Positions 1 to 6,802 of a stretch of 13,961 nucleotides of DNA are shown here, one piece after another. Position 1 is the stretch's first letter; each line of letters starts with the position of its first letter. The stretch is taken from positions 6,499-20,459 of the forward strand of contig MHXM01000150.1 of NCBI GenBank assembly GCA_001825565.1, in the 5' to 3' direction. The translations under genes were made by a program, and so were the position numbers. The DNA is from Desulfuromonadaceae bacterium GWC2_58_13. Its GTDB lineage: Bacteria > Desulfobacterota > Desulfuromonadia > Desulfuromonadales > Trichloromonadaceae. The notes below the pieces were generated by a model. That model worked only from the letters and a program-made list of their open reading frames with translations, had not been told where the DNA came from and ran no database searches.

Positions 1-99
1 GTAGGAAACCCCTTGCGGACCGCGAACCGCGAGGGCGGTGCCAGCACACAGCACCGTCGCAACCAGGAGTCCGATCATTATTTTATTCATTTTATTCAT
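1..99 (-). CDS. Exported protein of unknown function, N-terminus only (cut by window edge)
   Basis: The first 33 codons of a minus-strand gene are present and the rest lies beyond position 1. The translation begins MNKMNKIMIGLLVATVL and continues into a typical Sec signal peptide: a basic start, a hydrophobic stretch of about 12 residues, and a TALA site that suggests cleavage before the following Val-Arg. The cysteine in the hydrophobic stretch does not sit in a convincing lipobox. A GGGGAA ribosome binding site lies just upstream of the ATG at 99; a second in-frame ATG at 90 is less well placed. The gene starts 46 bp after the end of the beta-propeller gene with no terminator between, so the two are probably co-transcribed. 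The mature part visible (VRGPQGVSY) is too short to name a family. A periplasmic or extracellular multiheme cytochrome would fit the context, but that is only a guess. Confidence 0.7.
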   Translation of the reverse strand, partial: MNKMNKIMIGLLVATVLCAGTALAVRGPQGVSY

Positions 100-145
100 G
101 CGTTTCCCCGTTTTCGCGGATCATGTGCAAAAGCCAACTTTCCAT

Positions 146-2899
146 TTATTTTCCTGAGCTTTTCCGTTCCGATTCCGCGGATTCTTCACTTATTGCAGCT
201 TTGACCTCTTTATTTCCATTTCCGAGAACCGGAAACACTTCTCCCGTGACGGTTCCGACCAGCAAATCCTTGCCCTTTTCCCCATCGATATCGCAGACAA
301 AGAAATGAGAGACTTCGGATGACAATAATCCCCCCTTGATCTCAATCTTTTCACCGGGAGCAAAATCACCGCCATCCTGGCGAAGAAAACTGAAAAACTG
401 ACCATCCACGGACACCAGCAGGTCGCGGTTGCCATCGCTATTCCAATCGGTCAAAAACGGCATCAGGGTTTGAACCGGTTTAAGTTGCAGAAGATTTCGT
501 ACATATGACAATTCAACGATCTTATCCGTACCAATGTTACGATAATAAACAATGGCTCCATTACCTGATCCGACAACCAGATCCTTGGCACCATCATTAT
601 CCAAGTCAATGACCACGGGAATCGCATTTTTCCCAACATCCAGCACACCGCCTTGATGTGCAAGGGGGACCCCTTCCCCCCAAACAGGCCGGGATTCCGT
701 TCCCAGATTGAGAAAAAGCATCACGGTTCCATCGGCTCCGCCAACCAGCAGATCTTTTCTGTGATCATTATTCCAGTCGGCGACAAAAGGAACCGCTCCG
801 GGAATGACAATCGGCAAATCAACGGGCTCTGCGGATGCAAACTCAAGTCGCTTGTCGGACAATCCGGGATAAAACAACAGAGTTCCGGCGGCGTTACCAA
901 CCAGAAGGTCAGTTCTCCCATCATTATCGAAATCGACGTAAAACGGCGCTGCGTCGGCACCCACCTGAATCTTTTTCTTATCCGCCTTCAAGGGGGAGAT
1001 CTTATTTAGTCCGTCCGGTAATTTTGCGTTTATCAATGCTGCGTGAACCGAAACGTTCTGACGCTCCTGAAGATTGACCTGCGCAACGTATGTCTCATAA
1101 CCGGCATGCTCAACAACAACCGAACCGGCTCCAACAGGAAAATCACGGAGAACCACAGGAGCGTTGCCGACATACCGTCCAGCAAAAGCGTGGTTTCCGG
1201 CAACGTACACCCGAGCATCGGGCACATTGGCCGTCACCGTTAATTCGGTCGTATCATAAACAAACTTCGAGACATCACTGGCGACCGACTCCAGCCCGGT
1301 GGAATCATTGGCCGTGACCCGCCAGAAATAAACATTGCCGTCGTCCAGAACCGGATATCCGGTACAATCGCCCAGCAACACAGAGGTCCCATCGAGAATC
1401 TCATCAAACACAATTCTTGAGAAACCGGCATCCTCGGACACCTGCAATACATAACTGATAGCGTCGAACGGATCGGGATCGGTGGAGGGCTGCCAAACGA
1501 AAGGGACCATGCCATCAACCACCTCCCCATCAGCCGGAGCAAGCAGCACCGGCGTACTCGGAGGTTCTTCTTCAGCGTTGACGTAAAAGGTCTGGGAAGG
1601 CGCCCAATCGGAGGCGACCTCACCGTCAAAAGCCTGGGCCATCCATGAATACATCCCATTTTCCCGCAAAACCCCAGGCACTGTGAAACCGATCTCTTTA
1701 ATCCCCGCATGGGCAGAGGGCGTCTCGCCGACAAGCCCCAGCTGAACCCGGTACTCCACAGCGTCATCATCAGGGTCGACGGCTGCCAGCCAAGTCAGGT
1801 GCGGGGTAGCCGAGGCGGTTTCGCTTCCGGCGATGGGGGTGCACAGCTCCGGAACGGTGGGAGGATTGTTAATCTTCACCGGGTTGACCGCGCCATCGAT
1901 GCCAAAGATCTCGACCCGGCCATCCCCACAAAGAACAAACAGACGGCCGGTTACAGAATCGAATACCGCATCACGGGGATCGGACAGCTGCCCTTGGGCG
2001 AAACCTGTCTTGGCATAGGTGGAAAGGTACATCTTGAGCGGATCGGTCCCTTGCAGATTGAGTACGTTAACCCGCCCGGAATAGCTGTCGGTAAAATCCC
2101 CCCGCCCCTGCCCGTCAAACGTCATGCCCCCGAAAAATGACACCTGCGGTGTTCCAAATGATTTACTGCCGAGGAGGATAAAGTTGGCGCTCCCGGCCTG
2201 GACCTTCTTCAAATTGCCGGCCAAATCGTAGACCTGGACCTTTGGATAGGAAACCGGCACCGTGGCCCCTTCGGGCTTATGGGTAACGGGATCGGCAATG
2301 TAAACCTCGCCCGCCGCGGCATTGACGTTCATAGCGGCAAGCCCCATCAACTGACCGGGGGCCACCCCCTTGCTTCCGAACTGATAATCGTACAGATAGG
2401 GGACGGCGCCTGAGGCTCCCGGACGGAAAACCTCGACCTTGAGCCGATTGGCATCGGCCACAAAAACGAAGCCGTTGGCATCGACATCAATGTCATAAAC
2501 ATAGCTGAAACGATCCTTGCCACCGAGGTATCCGAGGAGGTCCCCGGTCACACCGTTGATCACGGCCACCGATTTCTGCTCTGCGACGAACAGCAGCGAA
2601 CCGTCCGGGGTGACGGCAAGACCGCCACCGGAGGCAGAAACCGCATCGAATACGTTTGTGCCCCTGCCCTTCTTGCCATACTTGTCGAACTTGGAAACCA
2701 ACCTGGTGCGGGCATCCACGACGTAGAGGTTCCCCTGGCCATCGACATCAATCCGAGTGGGAGAGACAAAACCATCTCGAATCTGACCAAGCGAACTGAT
2801 CTGCGGAGCCCCCGCAGCAACAGCCACCGTCATTGATGCCCCCCCGAGCAGCAGCATTGCCATCAAAGTCAGCTGGATGTACGTTTTGAACCTCTTCAT
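146..2899 (-). CDS. Exported NHL beta-propeller / Fn3-like / PEGA / FG-GAP repeat mosaic protein
   Basis: This 917-residue protein is probably periplasmic or on the cell surface. Residues 1-29 form a Sec signal peptide ending AVAA. Residues about 30-335 are NHL-type propeller blades (for example DVDGQGNLYVVD at 51-62, DVDANGFVFVAD at 138-149, and SDPRDAVFDSVTGRLFV near 306). Residues about 345-440 and 447-548 are two Fn3-like beta-sandwiches (each begins with a PxxPxL-type strand and contains YxWxV-like strands). Residues about 553-620 are a PEGA domain. Residues 656-882 hold five Ca-binding-like FG-GAP/VCBS units about 52-57 residues apart: DFDNDGRTDLLVG, DWNNDHRKDLLVG, DLDNDGAKDLVVG, DWNSDGNRDLLVS and DIDGEKGKDLLVG. 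The tail is charged, with no sorting signal or CxxCH. The ATG at 2899 has a GGAG site 8 nt upstream. A sigma-54-like promoter lies about 80 bp upstream. The ligand is unknown. A structural or adhesive surface role, or support of extracellular electron transfer proteins, is inference from context. Confidence 0.85.
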   Translation of the reverse strand: MKRFKTYIQLTLMAMLLLGGASMTVAVAAGAPQISSLGQIRDGFVSPTRIDVDGQGNLYVVDARTRLVSKFDKYGKKGRGTNVFDAVSASGGGLAVTPDGSLLFVAEQKSVAVINGVTGDLLGYLGGKDRFSYVYDIDVDANGFVFVADANRLKVEVFRPGASGAVPYLYDYQFGSKGVAPGQLMGLAAMNVNAAAGEVYIADPVTHKPEGATVPVSYPKVQVYDLAGNLKKVQAGSANFILLGSKSFGTPQVSFFGGMTFDGQGRGDFTDSYSGRVNVLNLQGTDPLKMYLSTYAKTGFAQGQLSDPRDAVFDSVTGRLFVLCGDGRVEIFGIDGAVNPVKINNPPTVPELCTPIAGSETASATPHLTWLAAVDPDDDAVEYRVQLGLVGETPSAHAGIKEIGFTVPGVLRENGMYSWMAQAFDGEVASDWAPSQTFYVNAEEEPPSTPVLLAPADGEVVDGMVPFVWQPSTDPDPFDAISYVLQVSEDAGFSRIVFDEILDGTSVLLGDCTGYPVLDDGNVYFWRVTANDSTGLESVASDVSKFVYDTTELTVTANVPDARVYVAGNHAFAGRYVGNAPVVLRDFPVGAGSVVVEHAGYETYVAQVNLQERQNVSVHAALINAKLPDGLNKISPLKADKKKIQVGADAAPFYVDFDNDGRTDLLVGNAAGTLLFYPGLSDKRLEFASAEPVDLPIVIPGAVPFVADWNNDHRKDLLVGGADGTVMLFLNLGTESRPVWGEGVPLAHQGGVLDVGKNAIPVVIDLDNDGAKDLVVGSGNGAIVYYRNIGTDKIVELSYVRNLLQLKPVQTLMPFLTDWNSDGNRDLLVSVDGQFFSFLRQDGGDFAPGEKIEIKGGLLSSEVSHFFVCDIDGEKGKDLLVGTVTGEVFPVLGNGNKEVKAAISEESAESERKSSGK

Positions 2900-2990
2900 A
2901 GTGACGTCTCCATGGGCAATCCGGTCCCGCGAATTCCTAGTAATAGACTCAAGTTAAATTCGCGATTCTGTTCTTCCAATTAAGAAAATA

Positions 2991-3007
2991 TGCAATGGGG
3001 ATACCAA
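2991..3007 (-). promoter_or_regulatory. Candidate sigma-54 (-24/-12) promoter for the beta-propeller gene
   Basis: On the minus strand the sequence reads TTGGTATCCCCATTGCA. Against the sigma-54 consensus YTGGCACG-N4-TTGCW it has the invariant GG, the invariant GC, the required 10 nt between them, a perfect TTGCA and a Y-T before GG. The CACG part is replaced by TATC. Transcription would begin near 2980, leaving a leader of about 80 nt before the ATG at 2899. The upstream neighbour encodes a sigma-54 activator, which raises the prior for this site. The match is by eye, without a scoring matrix. Confidence 0.55.
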
Positions 3008-3117
3008 GAAGATGATCAATTAGAAGCGGCAGCGGGAAAGGACTGTATACTGCCACGGATGAAGATGAAGCAAAAATGCCAGAAAAACATAATCAGTTAG
3101 CCCAGCCTAATCCAGGT

Positions 3118-3152
3118 CGGGTTTTCTGCGTTTCTACCGGTTTTCGGCGGTA
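3118..3152. promoter_or_regulatory. Repeat cluster, candidate enhancer (UAS) for the sigma-54 activator
   Basis: Two imperfect tandem copies lie 19 nt apart: CGGGTTTTCTGCG (3118-3130) and CCGGTTTTCGGCG (3137-3149), identical at 11 of 13 positions. The second copy lies within an inverted repeat TACCG-N8-CGGTA (3135-3152). The cluster sits about 140-170 nt upstream of the predicted sigma-54 start, a normal distance for NtrC-type enhancer sites. A further TTTTCGGC occurs at 3209-3216. The role is inferred from position and repetition only. Confidence 0.35.
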
Positions 3153-3235
3153 AATATTTAAAAAGCGCCCCCTTTCAAATGCAAAACATCCAACAAAATA
3201 TAAATTATTTTTCGGCCACAGATCGGTGAAACCCG

Positions 3236-3247
3236 GACAGGCCTGTC
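3236..3247. repeat. Perfect 12-bp palindrome GACAGGCCTGTC
   Basis: This uninterrupted palindrome has no loop and no T-tract on its 3' side in the minus-strand direction, so it does not look like a terminator. It lies about 260 nt upstream of the predicted sigma-54 start and could be a binding site for a dimeric regulator, possibly the adjacent response regulator. CCCG and CGGG flank it on either side (3232-3235 and 3254-3257). Confidence 0.35.
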
Positions 3248-3387
3248 AAAAAACGGGAAAAACCCCAGCGTACGTCAAATGGCCGACACCCCTTTCGCTC
3301 TGAAGAGCACTCCCTACACGCCCCGATGACGACTTTCATGTGCGTTCATTTATTAACAAAATTCCGCGAGCGATGGCGGCAGAGCAC

Positions 3388-4758
3388 TCAAAGAAAACCG
3401 AACTTTTTCATTCGGTAGCGAAATGCGTCGATTCCGAGATTGAGTTTTTTAGCGGCCTTGGATTGATTGCCCTCGGAGGTTTCCAGTGCCTGACGAATGA
3501 GTTCGCGCTCGACATCCTCGATATCGACCCCTTCCGGAGGCAGATGGAGGCTGAGAGGACCGGCGCTGGGGCCGCTGGCCTTGGAAACCAGTTCCTGAGG
3601 GAGGTGTTCCAGCAGGAGCGTTTCCTCGTTTTCAAGAATGATCGCCCGCTCGATAATGTTTTTCAATTCACGGATATTGCCGGGCCAGGCATATTCGACA
3701 AGAAATTTTTCCGCCATCTTTGAAACACCCTTGACCGTCTTTCCGAACTCGCGGTTGAAATGAGCGATGAAGTGTTCGACAAGCGGCATGATGTCGTCGC
3801 GCCTCTCCCGTAGCGCGGGGAGATAGATCGGGATGACCTGAATGCGATAGTAGAGGTCGGCACGGAAGGTCTTTTCTTCGATGGATTTGAGCAGATCCTT
3901 ATTGGTCGCCGAGACGATCCTCACGTCAACCTGGATGTCCTTGGTTCCGCCGACCCGGCGAAACGAGCGTTCTTCGAGCACCCGCAGCAACTTGGCTTGC
4001 ATGCCGGGCTCCATGTCGCCGATCTCGTCGAGAAAAAGAGTCCCACCATCGGCCATCTCGAACAAGCCCTTCTTCTGCACCTTGGCATCGGTAAAGGCTC
4101 CTCGTTCATGCCCCATCAACTCGCTTTCGAGCAAGGTTTCGGGCACCGCGGCGCAGTTGATGGCCATGAACGGGCGATCGGCACGGCTGCTTTCGTAATG
4201 AATGGCCTTGGCGATCAACTCCTTGCCGGTACCGCTCTCACCTTGGATCAGAATAGTGCTGGCATCGCTCTTGGCGACCTTTTCGACCATGGTGAGAACG
4301 TTCTGCATGTGCCGGCTTTTGCCGATGATGTTCCTGGCTCCGTATTTGCGCGACTGCTCGGAGCGCAGGTGAGCCACCTCGCGTTTGAGTTCACCGGTTT
4401 CAAGCGCTTTTTTGATGACGATTGCCAGCTCATCAAGATTGAACGGCTTGTTGATGTAGTCGAAAGCTCCCATCCGCATGGCTTTGACGGCGGTTTCCAA
4501 AACCCCCAGAGCCGTCACCATGATGACGATGATATCCTCTTCCAACTCCTTGACCCGTTCAAGCACCGCCAACCCGTCGATCCCGGGCAACTGGATATCA
4601 AGCAACATAAGGTCGGGGGTTTCGTCTTTGAGTAACTTCAGGGCATCCTCGCCGGATGCCGCCGTCATCACCTCGTACCCTTGTTTTTTGAGGTTCTGTT
4701 CCAGGGACCAGCGGATCAGGTGTTCATCATCGACGACCAGTATCTTATGTTGACGCAC
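3388..4758 (-). CDS. NtrC-family sigma-54-dependent response regulator
   Basis: This is the cytoplasmic transcription activator of a two-component system. Numbered from the GTG start it has 456 residues. Residues about 4-120 are a receiver domain (acidic VVDDE near 8-12, phospho-acceptor D54 in LLDIQLPG, T82, K104). Residues about 143-372 are an AAA+ sigma-54 interaction domain with Walker A GESGTGKE (173-180), the sigma-54 contact loop GAFTDA (220-225) in place of the usual GAFTGA, and Walker B GGTLFLDEIGDM (238-249). Residues about 416-453 are a Fis-type helix-turn-helix (GNQSKAAKKLNLG). The ATG at 4809 would overlap the kinase gene by 65 bp and add 17 unconserved residues. The GTG at 4758 has AAAGAGG 6 nt upstream and overlaps the kinase stop by only 14 bp, so I prefer it. 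The upstream neighbour is its probable cognate kinase. Targets are unknown, but a candidate sigma-54 promoter lies just downstream. Confidence 0.93.
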   Translation of the reverse strand: MRQHKILVVDDEHLIRWSLEQNLKKQGYEVMTAASGEDALKLLKDETPDLMLLDIQLPGIDGLAVLERVKELEEDIIVIMVTALGVLETAVKAMRMGAFDYINKPFNLDELAIVIKKALETGELKREVAHLRSEQSRKYGARNIIGKSRHMQNVLTMVEKVAKSDASTILIQGESGTGKELIAKAIHYESSRADRPFMAINCAAVPETLLESELMGHERGAFTDAKVQKKGLFEMADGGTLFLDEIGDMEPGMQAKLLRVLEERSFRRVGGTKDIQVDVRIVSATNKDLLKSIEEKTFRADLYYRIQVIPIYLPALRERRDDIMPLVEHFIAHFNREFGKTVKGVSKMAEKFLVEYAWPGNIRELKNIIERAIILENEETLLLEHLPQELVSKASGPSAGPLSLHLPPEGVDIEDVERELIRQALETSEGNQSKAAKKLNLGIDAFRYRMKKFGFL

Positions 4759-6247
4759 GGTTATCCTCTTTCTCGATTTGGGTTCCCCCGGCGACGACGG
4801 GGAGTTCAATTATAAATACGGTACCTTCGCCCTGATGACTGTCCACCCGGATGGTTCCCCCTTGCTGCTCCATCAATTTGCGGCAGATCGCCAGGCCCAA
4901 GCCGGTCCCCTGGGTTTTCGTGGTATAGAACGGAACGAAGATTTTCTCCATCCGGTCCGGGGGAATACCCTCGCCCGTATCACTCACCATGATCTGCCCA
5001 TACTGCTGGCCGCCGCGCTCGACCAATAGGGTTTCAACGGTCAACGTCCCGCCATCCGTCATGGACTGGATGCCATTGATCATGACGTTGAACAAAACCT
5101 GCTGGATCTGCTTTTCGTCGGCCCAGACCGGGGGCAGCTCACGATCGAGATCCTTGACCCGGTGGATATTCTTGGCTTCGGGATGTTGAGCAATAAAAAA
5201 CAACGTCTTTTTAATCAGCGCATTCAGATCGACAAACGAAAATTCAGGATCGCCGGGCTTGCCGAAAAAGAGCAGGTCGGTCGCCGTCTTGTTGAGCCGG
5301 GTAATCTGCTCCAACACCTCTCCGACAATGGCTTTTCGGGGATCGTCCTCGGCAAAATCGTCGGCCAGAACAGAAATGGCGCTACTGATCCCGGCCAGGG
5401 GGTTCTTGATCTCATGGGCCACCCCGGACGCCATCTCCCCAACCGACGCCAGTCGGTCGGCCCGCACCATTTGTTGGTAATGGTATTGCTCAAGCTCCTT
5501 CTTAGCCATTTCGAGGTGGTCCACCATCGAGTTGAAACTTCGGGCCAAACTCCCTATTTCATCGGAAAATCTTGGGGTAATCCGCACCGACAGATCCCCT
5601 TGCTCCACCTTGGCCATCTGGCCGGCGAGAGATTGAATCGGGCGGCGAACAAAACGCAGCAGCAAAAAGGAGCTCCCCACCGACAGCAGAACGATGATAA
5701 ATATTGTCGAAAACGCAAAAAACTGGGTCGAATCCCTGAGTTTCTGGGTGGTATCGGACAGGGAATAATTAAGGTTGAGGACTCCAACCACCTTACGCCC
5801 GCTGCCGTGACAGAGAAAACACCGTTCATCGGAAACAATCGACTTGACGACGCCCAGGGTTTCCTGATCCCCGACCCGGAAAATTCCATAGTCCTGGTGG
5901 TTCTGAAAAATCGCGAGTTCGTTGGGGCCGACCCGGCGACCAATTTCTTCGGACCGGGCTGACTTGAGAATCGTGCCGTTGGGGTGAAAAATTCGGACAT
6001 TGAGAAGGCGGGAGTTTTCTCCGACCATCTGTAGGATAGCCTGCACCTCTTCGCTCTGCCCGGTCCGCATGGCGTTGAAAATCGCCTTTTCAATGGTCGA
6101 CAACAACAAACCGGCATTTTCCCGGGTCGACGAAACCAGGTGATTATGCTCCCGGCGGATATGAAAAAGCGTAAAGATCCCAATGCCGACTGTCAATAGC
6201 AGGATATTCAGTATAATAACGCGACTGACAAGGCTCTTAAAAAACAA
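4745..6247 (-). CDS. Membrane sensor histidine kinase with a periplasmic c-type heme motif
   Basis: This 500-residue inner-membrane kinase has TM1 at about 8-29, a periplasmic sensor at about 30-175 and TM2 at about 177-197. HAMP follows at about 198-250, then HisKA with the phospho-acceptor H278 in VAHEIKNPLAG and HATPase_c at about 375-483 (N391; G1 DTGEGIP 423-429; F box around 436-440; G2 GTGLGLAI 447-454). The sensor contains one CFLCH (143-147), a canonical CxxCH heme attachment site, followed by GSGRKVVGVLNLNYSL just before TM2. This layout is familiar from heme-sensing kinases of anaerobic deltaproteobacteria. It suggests sensing of redox state or a heme ligand; the signal itself is inference. 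The start is TTG at 6247, with AGGG 6 nt upstream. The gene lies 15 bp after the pilin-like gene and overlaps the response regulator by 14 bp, so the pair is almost certainly cognate. Confidence 0.93.
   Translation of the reverse strand: MFFKSLVSRVIILNILLLTVGIGIFTLFHIRREHNHLVSSTRENAGLLLSTIEKAIFNAMRTGQSEEVQAILQMVGENSRLLNVRIFHPNGTILKSARSEEIGRRVGPNELAIFQNHQDYGIFRVGDQETLGVVKSIVSDERCFLCHGSGRKVVGVLNLNYSLSDTTQKLRDSTQFFAFSTIFIIVLLSVGSSFLLLRFVRRPIQSLAGQMAKVEQGDLSVRITPRFSDEIGSLARSFNSMVDHLEMAKKELEQYHYQQMVRADRLASVGEMASGVAHEIKNPLAGISSAISVLADDFAEDDPRKAIVGEVLEQITRLNKTATDLLFFGKPGDPEFSFVDLNALIKKTLFFIAQHPEAKNIHRVKDLDRELPPVWADEKQIQQVLFNVMINGIQSMTDGGTLTVETLLVERGGQQYGQIMVSDTGEGIPPDRMEKIFVPFYTTKTQGTGLGLAICRKLMEQQGGTIRVDSHQGEGTVFIIELPVVAGGTQIEKEDNRAST
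4765..4771 (-). promoter_or_regulatory. Ribosome binding site deciding the GTG start of the response regulator
   Basis: AAAGAGG on the minus strand, 6 nt before GTG at 4758 and inside the 3' end of the kinase gene. This supports translational coupling and the shorter regulator. Confidence 0.7.
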
Positions 6248-6262
6248 TGCGCACCCTGACTT

Positions 6263-6799
6263 TCATTGGTTGGTGAAAAAACCTGAACGTCTTGTCGCGG
6301 AAGCTCCAGGGGTGACTCCCTGGGTTTTCCTGGGAGGAGTATAGGAGAATTCCCACTCGCTGTACTTCGTGCGGTCCTTGAAATTTTCATAGTCTTCGGA
6401 GAAACCATCCTTCTTAAACGGTTCCTCCTCGCTACTGCTGCGAACTCCCCGGACCCCGCCGGCGGGATCCTTGATGATCACCCAGTCCCCACCGGAAAAG
6501 GGTTCTGGGTAGAGCCTGCGAAGATGGCGCACCGGCTGCAGGGAGCGCGGGTCGCGCAGCAGATCTTCAAGTCCGGCGGGATACCTCTGGATGCCGCTGT
6601 GATTCACACTGTAATAGCTGGCGATGGCTTTCCGGTACTGGTCACCCCGCCAGAGCAGCTCTGCTTCCTTGACTTGCTGCATGATCGAGCGCCAGGAAGT
6701 CCCCGCCAACCCGGCGGACAGGCCGATCAAAACCACCATCACCAAGACCACCATCAGGGTGACCCCGCGCTGATTCCTGATAAGCCGGCCCGGATTCAT
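6263..6799 (-). CDS. Type IV pilin-like / pseudopilin protein with atypical position 5
   Basis: This 178-residue protein has a class III (prepilin peptidase) signal: a short basic leader, cleavage expected after G12 in RNQRG, then VTLMVVLVMVVLIGL as the hydrophobic helix. The glutamate normally at mature position +5 is Val here. The body is GspG/PulG-like in style (KEAELLWRGDQYRKAIASYY, then YPAGLEDLLRDPR at about 78-90, where type II secretion pseudopilins have similar text) and ends in a variable, charged, low-complexity tail. The usual place is the inner membrane and periplasm as a pseudopilus subunit. No other secretion or pilus genes are nearby, so the machine it serves is unknown. It starts 3 bp after the transketolase stop and ends 15 bp before the kinase, so it is part of the operon. 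Loss of E5 may point to a minor, tip-type role or a signalling role. Confidence 0.8.
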   Translation of the reverse strand: MNPGRLIRNQRGVTLMVVLVMVVLIGLSAGLAGTSWRSIMQQVKEAELLWRGDQYRKAIASYYSVNHSGIQRYPAGLEDLLRDPRSLQPVRHLRRLYPEPFSGGDWVIIKDPAGGVRGVRSSSEEEPFKKDGFSEDYENFKDRTKYSEWEFSYTPPRKTQGVTPGASATRRSGFFTNQ

Positions 6800-6802
6800 C
6801 GA

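Larger units (their letters stand above)
2900..3387. other. 488-bp intergenic regulatory region
   Basis: No convincing gene is present on either strand. The region is visibly richer in A and T than the flanking genes, especially around 3150-3215. It contains the 3' flank of the response regulator gene, a -24/-12 type promoter facing the beta-propeller gene, an upstream cluster of repeats and palindromes, and two copies of AGAGCACTC (3304-3312 and 3381-3389, the second overlapping the regulator stop codon). I find no clear rho-independent terminator for the regulator gene, so some read-through into the beta-propeller gene is possible. Confidence 0.7.

Noticed and set aside
3068..3083. Possible sigma-54 promoter reading TGGCATTTTTGCTT on the minus strand
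   Set aside because: GG and GC are only 7 nt apart; sigma-54 needs 10. The site at 2991-3007 has correct spacing.
3236..3247. Palindrome GACAGGCCTGTC as terminator of the response regulator gene
   Set aside because: There is no loop and no T-tract after it in the direction of transcription, and it lies about 140 bp beyond the stop.
3340..3723. 127-codon plus-strand frame starting in the intergenic region
   Set aside because: Most of it is antisense to the helix-turn-helix end of the response regulator; there is no ribosome binding site.
3997..4635. 212-codon open frame on the plus strand
   Set aside because: It is antisense to the conserved AAA+ and receiver domains of the response regulator, with no recognisable domain of its own.
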